Assembly: GCF_003464085.1 (NCBI RefSeq)
Contig: NZ_QSDR01000001.1
Coordinates: 124,001-188,000, forward strand
Source of the DNA: Clostridium sp. AM58-1XD
Lineage (GTDB): Bacteria > Bacillota > Clostridia > Lachnospirales > Lachnospiraceae
Reading direction: 5' to 3'
Length of the DNA stretch: 64,000 nucleotides
The notes under the pieces were generated by a model. The model saw only the letters and a list, made by a program, of their open reading frames with translations, was not told the origin of the DNA and made no database searches. A program made the translations under genes and the position numbers. Of this stretch, positions 10,582 to 19,189 are shown one piece after another (position 1 is the first letter of the stretch; every line of letters begins with the position of its first letter).

Positions 10582-12141
10582 ATGAATGAGAATAAAAACA
10601 AGAACAAGGATAAGAACAGCGGATGGCAGATATCGTTTTCTCCGATTCTGCGATATAGCGCCGTGTTCTGCCTGATGACGCTGGTTATTATGCTGCTGGG
10701 CGCCGCCGTTCTCTCTGTGGGCAGGATGAAATCGGATGCCCGCGCTTCGCTCGCCAGCGTCCATGCACAGACGTCGCAGCGCGTCAATGAATCCATTACG
10801 CTTTTAGAGTCCCTTGCCAGCCTGCCGGAATTTTATGATCCGGAGGTGCCCCCAATTGAAAAGGTAAAAAAACTGGATCAGATGTCTCCTTACTTCGGAT
10901 ATCTGATGATTTGTTATGTGGATTCCGATATTACGGTTTATTCCGACGGATCGGAACCTGCCAGCCTTGCCAGCCGCGATTATATGCAGAAGCTGTTTTC
11001 TACCGGTAAGAGACAGGTTACGGACAGTTTTGCAGCCGGTGCCGACGGCGTGACACTGAACTATACGGTGGCCGTACCGCTGGTTGAAAGCAGGGGAAAT
11101 ATCACAGGCTGCCTGTTCTGCGCCATTTATTTTGACGAAGTCATGGATATTCTGGAAAAGTCTGCCGGAATCAACGGCTCCGACGCAACCCTGATCGGTT
11201 CTCAGGGACAGATCATGACTTCTACGGCAGGGCTTTCTTACGGGGATCCGATTATGAATACACTGCGCAGTTCCACCCTGTTCGGTACGACTGCGGATAA
11301 ACTGCAGGAGCAGTTTCTGGCTGCAATTCCGGGAGAATACTGGAGCATACGGAATGGAGATCTCTATTATACGGTTTATCAGCGCGTGGAAAATACGTCA
11401 TGGGATATCATGTGTTCCGTTAATTTCGGAACTGTATTTTCAAAAATCATCCCAAGCCTGGTACTCGTGTCCGGATTGACTGTTCTGCTGTGTTTCGGAC
11501 TTATGTATCTATTAAAAAGATATATTGCAAAGCAGATGGAGATCGTGGATGTACTGGTTCATTCCGTGGAAGAACTGGAAAAGAAAATATATCAGGATGA
11601 ACGGCCGGAGGATTTGGATTTTAATGAGATTATACGTCTGACCAGCAATGGTCTGTCAGACAGCTTGACGGGAGTGGTTACCCGATCCGTATTTTTGAAT
11701 CAGGCGGAGGCACAGATGAAGAAGATCGATCCGAATCTCGTCAGCGCTCTCTGCTTTGTAGATATGGATAATCTGAAATATATTAACGATACATACGGTC
11801 ACAGCGGAGGAGATGTTGCGCTGAAAAGCGTCGGTTATATCCTGAGGGAATATGAAAAGAGGTATGACGGTGTAATCGGCCGGTACGGCGGTGATGAATT
11901 CGTAATGCTTCTGACAGGTCTGGATGATGAAAATGAGCTGCAGGGCGTGATGAATGAACTCGTACTCAGGCTCCATTCAGAAGTAGGGTCCGGTGGTCAG
12001 AACATACCTGTCCAGTGCAGTGTGGGTGTTTCCTTATACCGCCCGGGAGTGGAATTAAATCAGTTGATTGCAGAGGCGGATGAAGCGCTGTATTTTGTAA
12101 AACAAAACGGAAAAGGCTATTACAAAATTCAAAAGAATTGA
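10582..12141 (+). CDS. Membrane diguanylate cyclase (dCACHE-type sensor + GGDEF)
   Basis: Makes cyclic di-GMP. The 519-residue protein has a basic, Asn/Lys-rich cytoplasmic start, a first membrane helix (residues 31-50), an extracytoplasmic sensor of about 240 residues of the Cache type (YMQKLFSTGKRQVTDSF fits this fold), a second helix (about 292-312), and a GGDEF domain with the intact signature RYGGDEF preceded by DMDNLKYIND. No clear RxxD inhibitory site is seen. A phosphodiesterase gene begins 9 bases downstream, so synthesis and breakdown of the messenger are probably cotranscribed. The ribosome site of this gene is weak. Confidence 0.92.
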   Translation: MNENKNKNKDKNSGWQISFSPILRYSAVFCLMTLVIMLLGAAVLSVGRMKSDARASLASVHAQTSQRVNESITLLESLASLPEFYDPEVPPIEKVKKLDQMSPYFGYLMICYVDSDITVYSDGSEPASLASRDYMQKLFSTGKRQVTDSFAAGADGVTLNYTVAVPLVESRGNITGCLFCAIYFDEVMDILEKSAGINGSDATLIGSQGQIMTSTAGLSYGDPIMNTLRSSTLFGTTADKLQEQFLAAIPGEYWSIRNGDLYYTVYQRVENTSWDIMCSVNFGTVFSKIIPSLVLVSGLTVLLCFGLMYLLKRYIAKQMEIVDVLVHSVEELEKKIYQDERPEDLDFNEIIRLTSNGLSDSLTGVVTRSVFLNQAEAQMKKIDPNLVSALCFVDMDNLKYINDTYGHSGGDVALKSVGYILREYEKRYDGVIGRYGGDEFVMLLTGLDDENELQGVMNELVLRLHSEVGSGGQNIPVQCSVGVSLYRPGVELNQLIAEADEALYFVKQNGKGYYKIQKN

Positions 12142-12149
12142 GGTAATAT

Positions 12150-14875
12150 ATGAAACTGCAAAGAAAACGGCAGATATTGTACTGCCTGGTAATCCTGATC
12201 GTTTTGGCTCTGACGGCAGTAACCGGAGTTCTGCTGCGTAGCACCTTTATGGATATTCGCCAGCGGGAAGTGAAGCAGATTCTTCATTTTTACAGTGACA
12301 ATATTATGCTGCAGCTCCATGGAAACCTGAATGAAGCGGATACACTCGCCCAGATGGCTCTCACTGCGGAGGATGGAAATAACGAATGGTTTGAAAAGGC
12401 AGCGGCTCCCCTTCTGGAAAAAGAAGAGGTACGATACGTCTGTTTGGTTGATGGGGATATCATGGACATTGCGCTGCCGAAGGATAGATATGGGAGTCAG
12501 GTGGGTCATGATCTGAAGGATTTTTCATACGTTTATACAATGGCAAAAGTGGTGAAAGAACTCGTAGTGGAAGGCCCGGTCATCATGGAATCGGACACCG
12601 ACAGTCAGGAGGTGTTCCTTTTTCTTCAGCCGATTATAGGGAACGGAGCTTATCTGGGAGAAGTCGTGGTGGCGCTGGACCGTGATTTTGTGCTGCAGCA
12701 GTTTGGACTGGATTATCTGGCTGATCAGGGATATGATTATGAGCTCTGGCGTGTGGATCCACAGAACGGTAATAAGGAAGTCGTAGCTGTTTCACAGGAT
12801 GGAATTGACTTTTCCCATGCAGCCAAAACGACATTTTATCTGCCGACACAGTGGAACCTCAGCATTCAGCCGACAAATGGATGGATCAGCTCTGCATATA
12901 ATACAGGGATAGCCGTGATCTGTTCATTGACGGCTATTCTGCTCCTGTTACTTGCCTGTTCCATTTATAAGCTGTTCGTCCAAAAGCGTATTCTGACGCA
13001 GTATGAGCGGAAAGACGGTCAGACCGGATTGTATAACCAGGTGGGGTTTACAGAAGCTTTGGATCAATGGAAATCCGGCGCGGGCAGCCAGATCATTCTT
13101 TTTTATTTTGTTTTTGAAGGATACGGTCAGGTTTCCCAGGCGATCGGTCTGAGTGAGGAAGCAGTTTTTCTGAAGAGTATTCCGGGGCGTTTGGAGGAAT
13201 TTATTGAGAATCCGTTTATTGCAGGATACTTTGGTTCCGGCCATTTCGCAGTTGCCGTCCGTGAAGACATGAATGATAACCAGCAGGAGGATTTTGCCAA
13301 AGGCCTGTCTCTGGAGCTCCTGATGAAGGTTCGTCTATACGGAGAGAAGAGCTTTCTAAACGCCCGATATCAATATATTCGATGCAGTCAGGGCAGAACG
13401 GCGTCGGAAGAGATTGCCGCCGTCATCCGGGATTATTACATGCGCCAGTCCAAAGAGTCTCCCGTGCGCATGCTGACTGAAAAATGCCGAATGCTGATAG
13501 AGGGTCAGAATGATGTGGTGTTTGATGAGTATACGGATCTGGAAATGATGGAACTGTCTAAAACATTCAACCAGTACCGTAAACAGGTAGAGCAGATGGC
13601 CTATACGGACCCGATGTTCCACGTGGGCAATCGGAGAAAATATCTGAGAGATGCCAATATGCTGATTTCCTATGATCAGAAGCGGCGGTTTCGCCTCTTC
13701 TGCGTGGATATCTGTTCATTCAGCCAGTATAATGAACTGTTCAGCGCCGATATTGGGGATCAGATTCTCCGCGAGGTTCTGCAGCGGCTTTCACACCCGT
13801 TCGGAACGTATCTGTACAGGATTAACGGTGACGTTTTTCTTGGGATATCCATGTCGGGAGAAAACGAGGAAATAGTTGCAGCCAGACTGCAGCAGCTGTT
13901 CTCCGATCCTGTATCGGCAGGAAACGCCTCCTTTGCCCTTCAGGTGCGGATTGCGGTGTGTGAGTATCCGGCATACGGAGACACCCCGGAGGTGCTTCTC
14001 GACCGCATCCAGACAGCGCTGCGCTTTGCCAAGGAATCCAATCAAAAGATCATGGTTTACAGCCACAGTCTGGATAGAATAATACGGACGGAAGCGGATA
14101 TTCTGCGGCGGTTGAAATCAGGAATACAGCAGCGGTCTCTCGAAGTGTGGTATCAGCCATTATGCACCTGGAAACGGGAACTTATGCGGCTGCGGAAGCT
14201 CTGGTGCGCCTGCCGGACGGAAAAGGCGGCTATTTTTCAGCATTTCAGGTCATTTCGCTGGCAGAGCGCAGCGGAATGGTAGAACAGTTGGGAGATTACG
14301 TACTGAACGAGGCATGCCGCTTCATGTATACACGTGGGAAAGAGCTGGGACTGAAACGGATGAGTATTAATCTTTCGGTTCAGCAGCTTCTGGTGGGCAA
14401 CAGCGCCGATCATCTGCTGGAACTGATTCATCAGTCAGGAGCTGATGCAACCGGGATTACTCTGGAAATTACCGAGAGCATCCTCATTCAGTCGATTGCT
14501 CGGGCTTCTGCGGCGCTGGAAAAGCTGAGACAGCAGGGAATTCATATTGCGCTTGACGATTTTGGCGTGGGATACAGCAGCCTGAACTACCTGTCCAACC
14601 TTCCGGTAGACGTAATAAAGATTGACCGGTCTCTGACGCAGCAGATTCTTACCAATCCAAAGCAGTATGCTCTGCTTCGGTCCATTGTGGAGATGGCGGG
14701 GATCAATTCCCTGTTGGTTGTTGCGGAAGGAGTGGAGACGGAAGAGGAGCAGAAAATGATTTCTGCTTCAGGAGTACAGTATATTCAGGGATATTATTAT
14801 GCCCGTCCAATGAAGGAAGAGAAGATGGTACAGTTTCTGCTTTCACAGAAGGCATGTGACGGTGGGGAAATATAA
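12150..14875 (+). CDS. Cyclic di-GMP phosphodiesterase with two degenerate GGDEF domains and EAL domain, frameshifted
   Basis: N-terminal membrane helix (residues 8-28), an extracytoplasmic sensor to about residue 255, a second helix, then two GGDEF-like domains with broken active sites: the first reads GSGHF, the second RINGDVF. An EAL domain follows. The frame breaks at about 14156-14163, just after the EAL start VWYQP; the -1 frame continues MHLETGTYAAAEALVRL to the stop at 14873-14875, so one base (probably T of a TTT) is missing. EAL motifs EALVRL, NLSVQQL, EITES, DDFGVGYSS, KIDRS and EGVE are intact, so hydrolysis of c-di-GMP is expected. The reassembled protein has about 908 residues. 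TTGAGGT precedes the ATG. Confidence 0.88.
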
Positions 14876-15023
14876 AAGAAGAAAAGGCCGTCCTGTCAAT
14901 TTATTGAAAGAGCAGCTCCGTATATGCGCAGGAGAAAATGCGGTTGAAACGATTTTTAATAGAAAGAAAAGGCGGCTGTAACAGCAGTCAGAATATCGAG
15001 TGCTGATTAAAAAATATAATCGC

Positions 15024-15052
15024 TTGTGCTCCAGCACTATTCCCTATATAAT
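15024..15052 (+). promoter_or_regulatory. Promoter of the BvgS-like kinase
   Basis: TTGTGC (15024-15029), 17-base spacer, TATAAT (15047-15052). Transcription would begin near 15059, so ATG 15061 is an unlikely start. Confidence 0.65.
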
Positions 15053-15108
15053 GAAGTAGAATGATCGGATTACAATTTTTGATATTGAGACAGAAGGAGA
15101 AAGCCGTT

Positions 15109-17973
15109 GTGAGCATTAGAAGCAGAAAGTACAGATTCCAAGCTGTAGTCGTTTTTTTAATCCTTACTCTGAGCCTTTGCACATATGCATTTTCCGTATA
15201 TGGGCAGGAAATACAGAATGAGGAAAAAGAAAATGAGGGAACAGAGTCCCGGATTGTTAAAGTGGGTTTTACTCAGGTAAAAAATTTTAGTGAAAAGGAC
15301 GAAAATGGTCATTACAGCGGACTGATCATCGACTATCTGAATGAAATTTCGAAATATACCAACTGGAAATATGAATTTGTGGAATGCGACAATGATGCGA
15401 TTGTAGAGCTGCTGGCCTCCGGCGAAATCGACCTGATGGGCGGTATGTTTTATGACGATAGCCTGAGAAAGCTCTATGATTATCCGGATTACAACATGGG
15501 GTATAATTATGGAGTTCTGTTTGCCCGCAGGGATGACAGAAGTATCCGTGATAAAGATATAGAATCCCTTCAGGGAAAGCGGATTGGCGTGTATGCAAAT
15601 GCAACGGAGAAAATACAGCGCCTGAAACGATATCTGGAGTTTAATCATATCGATTGCGGATTTGTGTATTATGACAAGGAAGACATGATCGATGAAACCC
15701 TGCATTATTATCTGGAAAGCGGCGAGGTTGATCTTCTGCTGGGAAATGATATGGAAGCCGACGGTAAATTCCGGATTGCGGCAGAATTCCAGGCTCAGCC
15801 CTACTACTTTGCTACGACAAAAGGCAATAAGGAAGTGCTGGACGGGCTAAACTATGCTCTGGGGCAGATTATGGACTGTATGCCGGACTTCATAGAAAAG
15901 AACTATAGAAAGCATCTGGCAGATTCCCAGAGCATTCAGATCAGCTACACACAGGAAGAACTTGAATTTATACGTCAGACAAAAGAGATTCGGGTGGCGG
16001 TCGTACGCAAATTCCATCCGTTCTACTGCATGGAAGACGAGGATGCACATAGTGGTATCATCCCGGATCTACTGAATGAGATCGAGGCAGCGACCGGGCT
16101 TAAATTTACTTATGTTTTGGCAGATTCTTATGAGGAAATGCTGCAGCTGGTAGAGGACGGAAGCGCTGATATGGCTGGCTGCTTTATTGATCAGGAAGAA
16201 TTTGCTGCGGAGAAGGGACTGGCCCTGACTCTGCCATATGTATCTTTTGACAACGTAATTGTAAAAAATAAATCGGTGACGTATCCGTCTGAGGGACTGA
16301 CGGCGGCTGTGCTGAACGGGAGAAAACTGCCTGATACGGTTATGGCGGACCAGGTCATGTACTGTGAAAATGTGGAAGATGGAATTGATGCAGTAAACAG
16401 AGGGAAAGCAGATTACATGTACGGAATTTCATCATCCCTTGAACGGGCAATACAAAGCCGCCGCATAACGGGTGTAACCATTTTCTCATTAAATGAAAAT
16501 GAGAGCGAGGTGGCGTTTGCGCTACCAAGGCCAGCTTCGGTCCCGTTATTGAAAATTATGAATAAGGCGCTGGGCAATCTCACTGTCGAGCAGAAAGAAA
16601 AAATAGAAAATCAGAATGCTATTTCTGCTGCAACGGAACCGCTGACACTCCAGACGCTCCTGTATTCCAACCCGATCGAAGTGATCAGCGTACTGGCAGT
16701 GTTCCTTCTTCTGATTATTGTGATCATTGCACTGGGAGCAAGAGCAAAGATACGAAGAACGATAATGGCAGAGGAACTGCGCAAAGCTGAAGCAGCCAGC
16801 CAGGCCAAGAGCAATTTCCTTTCGAAAATGTCTCATGAGATCAGAACGCCGATGAACGCCATTGTGGGATTATCGAGTTTGGCGGCGATCTCCGGAGAAG
16901 CATCGCCGAAGGTTCAGGGATATCTGCAGAAAATTCAGTCTTCGTCCGAATACCTGCTCTCCCTGATCAATGATATTCTTGATATGTCCAGGATTGAAAA
17001 TGACAAGATGTCCATTTCCCATGAAAAATTCGATATGTCTGCTATGCTGAACGAGGTTGAAAATATTATCAGGGCTCAGGCGGAACAGAAGAACATCGAA
17101 TGTACATTCCAAATCGAATTGAAGCACAATTGGTTTGTGTCGGATTCCATCCACCTGAAGCAGGTGCTTCTAAACCTGCTGGCGAATGCAGTAAAATTCA
17201 CCTCGGATGGAGGCAGAATCGGACTGGAAATTCATGAGCGTTCCTGCAGCGAAGGAACAGCTGAGATTTCTTTTGCCGTATGGGATAACGGTATCGGAAT
17301 TGCACCGGAGAATCAGGAACGAATATTTGAAGCGTTTGAACAGACGGGAACGAGCGTTTCGAAGAGCGCAGGAACGGGACTTGGACTTGCGATCTGCAGG
17401 AGTATTGTAGATAAGATGGGCGGTGAAATCTCCATTAAAAGTGCGCTGGGAGAAGGAACAGAATTCGCCTTCCAGCTTGAGATTGAGCTATGCACGACGG
17501 AAGCAGCGGAAGGCTGCGGCAGGGACGAACAGGACCGGGAAGCAAACGATCCGGACAAAACATATGATTTTAACGGAATTCGCGTGCTGCTGGCAGAAGA
17601 CAATACGTTGAACGCAGAAATTGCAACAGAATTGCTGGAGATACAGGGAGCCATTGTAGAAGTTGCACGAAACGGACAGGAAGCGGTTCATTCCTTTGCG
17701 GAGAGCAAAGACGGATATTATCAGCTGATTCTCATGGACATTCAGATGCCCATAAAAACGGGATTGGAAGCGGCAAAGGAAATCCGTGCGGGAGTACATC
17801 CTCAGGCGCAAACGATCCCGATCGTGGCAATGACGGCCAATTCCTTCCAGGAAGACGTGGATGCCGCAATGAACGCAGGAATGAATGGCTTCGTTCCAAA
17901 GCCGGTGAATATTCAGTATCTGTACCATGTATTAGAAAATATTCTTAGGAATGACGGAAAGGGAAATCAGTAA
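15109..17973 (+). CDS. BvgS-like hybrid histidine kinase with two periplasmic-binding-type sensor domains
   Basis: Transmembrane sensor kinase of about 954 residues. An N-terminal hydrophobic helix (FQAVVVFLILTLSLCTY) is followed by two tandem family-3 solute-binding (Venus-flytrap) domains outside the cell (about residues 45-285 and 300-525), a membrane helix (VISVLAVFLLLIIVIIAL), HisKA (MSHEIRTPMNAIVG), HATPase (NLLANAVKF, DNGIGI, GTGLGLAI) and a receiver (AEDNTLNAEI, LMDIQMPIKTG, PKPV). Tandem binding domains ahead of a kinase suggest sensing of an amino acid or similar small ligand, which is inference. GTG 15109 is preferred because GGAG ends 9 bases upstream. It is the second REC-ended kinase in 10 kb without an HPt partner. 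Confidence 0.92.
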   Translation: MSIRSRKYRFQAVVVFLILTLSLCTYAFSVYGQEIQNEEKENEGTESRIVKVGFTQVKNFSEKDENGHYSGLIIDYLNEISKYTNWKYEFVECDNDAIVELLASGEIDLMGGMFYDDSLRKLYDYPDYNMGYNYGVLFARRDDRSIRDKDIESLQGKRIGVYANATEKIQRLKRYLEFNHIDCGFVYYDKEDMIDETLHYYLESGEVDLLLGNDMEADGKFRIAAEFQAQPYYFATTKGNKEVLDGLNYALGQIMDCMPDFIEKNYRKHLADSQSIQISYTQEELEFIRQTKEIRVAVVRKFHPFYCMEDEDAHSGIIPDLLNEIEAATGLKFTYVLADSYEEMLQLVEDGSADMAGCFIDQEEFAAEKGLALTLPYVSFDNVIVKNKSVTYPSEGLTAAVLNGRKLPDTVMADQVMYCENVEDGIDAVNRGKADYMYGISSSLERAIQSRRITGVTIFSLNENESEVAFALPRPASVPLLKIMNKALGNLTVEQKEKIENQNAISAATEPLTLQTLLYSNPIEVISVLAVFLLLIIVIIALGARAKIRRTIMAEELRKAEAASQAKSNFLSKMSHEIRTPMNAIVGLSSLAAISGEASPKVQGYLQKIQSSSEYLLSLINDILDMSRIENDKMSISHEKFDMSAMLNEVENIIRAQAEQKNIECTFQIELKHNWFVSDSIHLKQVLLNLLANAVKFTSDGGRIGLEIHERSCSEGTAEISFAVWDNGIGIAPENQERIFEAFEQTGTSVSKSAGTGLGLAICRSIVDKMGGEISIKSALGEGTEFAFQLEIELCTTEAAEGCGRDEQDREANDPDKTYDFNGIRVLLAEDNTLNAEIATELLEIQGAIVEVARNGQEAVHSFAESKDGYYQLILMDIQMPIKTGLEAAKEIRAGVHPQAQTIPIVAMTANSFQEDVDAAMNAGMNGFVPKPVNIQYLYHVLENILRNDGKGNQ

Positions 17974-18067
17974 TCGATCGTCTGCGACTCTTAATAATAA
18001 GAAGAATAATACAAAGATTTTTCGGAAAAGATAACAGTACGGGTCAATTTTGGTCAGGAGGTGCTGT

Positions 18068-18202
18068 ATGCAGTCTTTGGCAGAAGTGAAGGCGGGCAGT
18101 ACGATCAACGTTCTGCACCATGGAAGAGACAGCATGATTATATGCCGTGACGATATACGTCTTGCAACTGGTAAAGAAGTTGCTGAGAGGATAAAGGTAT
18201 AA
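18068..18202 (+). CDS. Small protein, 44 residues, possibly FeoA-like
   Basis: Short ORF with a very strong ribosome site (CAGGAGGTG about 6 bases before the ATG) and coding-like composition. The product starts MQSLAEVKAGSTINVL and ends GKEVAERIKV. The pattern SLxEVKxGSTxxVL followed later by a GKEV segment resembles the small FeoA/SH3-like domain of ferrous-iron transport, but it is shorter than FeoA (about 75 residues) and no FeoB is nearby. It sits upstream of a Fur-type box, which fits an iron or redox link. Function not established. Confidence 0.5.
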   Translation: MQSLAEVKAGSTINVLHHGRDSMIICRDDIRLATGKEVAERIKV

Positions 18203-18325
18203 CAGAGGATGTTGCAAAAAGGAATAGAGCATTGCCGCCGATACCAGATGTAGTGACTTGGCCACCGCCTGGAACGAAATCTGGTATCGGCGGCAATGCG
18301 GATTCGACTTTTGCAACACCCTCTG
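18203..18325 (+). repeat. Palindromic intergenic repeat, copy B (reference copy)
   Basis: Terminal inverted repeats CAGAGGATGTTGCAAAAA (18203-18220) and TTTTGCAACACCCTCTG (18309-18325), with the inner palindrome GCCGCCGATACCAGAT / ATCTGGTATCGGCGGC around the centre GGCCACCGCCTGGAACGA. It begins immediately after the stop codon of the 44-residue ORF. Confidence 0.85.
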
Positions 18326-18402
18326 TTTGCATCTCTAAGGCATATGTATAAATATGGAATCTCTGCCATTTTAAGAGCAGTATACAAAATCATGACTAAA
18401 AA

Positions 18403-18421
18403 GATAATAATTATCATTATT
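18403..18421 (+). promoter_or_regulatory. Fur/PerR-type operator upstream of ahpC
   Basis: GATAATAATTATCATTATT matches the 19-bp Fur consensus GATAATGATAATCATTATC at 16 positions. It lies just upstream of the -35 element. Which family member binds (Fur, PerR) cannot be decided from the box alone. Confidence 0.7.
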
Positions 18422-18427
18422 AATCTA

Positions 18428-18456
18428 TTGACTCGGAGATTGTGCGATGTTATTAT
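18428..18456 (+). promoter_or_regulatory. Promoter of ahpC
   Basis: TTGACT (18428-18433), 17-base spacer, TATTAT (18451-18456). Downstream of it lie an inverted repeat GTTAGT-TAAG-ACTAAC and a second partial Fur-like GATAATGATAA. Confidence 0.75.
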
Positions 18457-18531
18457 ATAGAAAGTTAGTTAAGACTAACGATAATGATAACGCGACAGTT
18501 CACTATTAATCGATTATGGAGGTATAAACTG

Positions 18532-19095
18532 ATGTCATTAATCAACAAAGAAGTAAGTGAATTTACAGTGCAGGCATATGCGGACGGCAACTTTAAAGAA
18601 GTATCCAGAAAGGATATCCTGGGAAAATGGTCCGTGTTCTTCTTTTATCCGGCAGACTTTACATTTGTATGCCCGACAGAGTTGGAAGACCTGGCAGACA
18701 AATATGAAGAATTCAAAAAAATAGGATGTGAGATTTACAGCGTATCCTGTGATACTCACTTCGTCCACAAGGCATGGCATGACGTATCAAAAACAATTCA
18801 GAAGATCCAGTATCCGATGCTGGCAGATCCGACAGGAAAGCTGGCGCGCGATTTCGAGGTCATGATCGAGGCGGACGGACTGGCTGAAAGAGGAAGCTTT
18901 ATCGTGAATCCGGAAGGAAAAATAGTTGCATACGAGGTGATTGCAGGTAATGTGGGAAGAAATGCGGAGGAACTGTTCCGCCGCGTACAGGCATCACAGT
19001 TCGTAGCTGAGCACGGCGATCAGGTGTGCCCGGCGAAATGGCAGCCAGGCGCTGAAACTCTGAAGCCAAGCCTGGATCTCGTCGGATTGCTTTAA
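18532..19095 (+). CDS. ahpC: Alkyl hydroperoxide reductase, peroxiredoxin subunit
   Basis: Two-cysteine peroxiredoxin that reduces hydrogen peroxide, organic peroxides and peroxynitrite. The 187-residue protein carries the peroxidatic cysteine in DFTFVCPTELEDL and the resolving cysteine in DQVCPAKWQPG near the C-terminus, the typical AhpC layout. I chose ATG 18532, 8 bases after TGGAGGT, rather than the upstream in-frame ATG at 18484. The next gene encodes an AhpF-like reductase that should recycle it, and both probably respond to the Fur/PerR-type box upstream. Confidence 0.96.
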   Translation: MSLINKEVSEFTVQAYADGNFKEVSRKDILGKWSVFFFYPADFTFVCPTELEDLADKYEEFKKIGCEIYSVSCDTHFVHKAWHDVSKTIQKIQYPMLADPTGKLARDFEVMIEADGLAERGSFIVNPEGKIVAYEVIAGNVGRNAEELFRRVQASQFVAEHGDQVCPAKWQPGAETLKPSLDLVGLL

Positions 19096-19103
19096 TCAGG
19101 TAT

Positions 19104-19169
19104 AGAGGGTGCTGCAAAAGAAGGAAGCGGACAAGATCTGGTTTTACTTCTGCAGCGCCCTCATTTTTT
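19104..19169 (+). terminator. Terminator after ahpC, a shortened relative of the palindromic repeat (copy E)
   Basis: AGAGGGTGCTGCAAAAG (from 19104) pairs with CTTCTGCAGCGCCCTC (19147-19162), followed by ATTTTTT. The arms match the terminal repeats of the larger element, but the inner palindrome is missing. Partial readthrough would connect ahpC to the reductase gene. Confidence 0.75.
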
Positions 19170-19189
19170 AGACAGGAAAAGGAGGCAGT

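Noticed and set aside
14876..15060. c-di-GMP (GEMM) riboswitch among the c-di-GMP genes
   Set aside because: None of the conserved GEMM-I or GEMM-II blocks is present here, at 10502-10581 or at 7936-8302.
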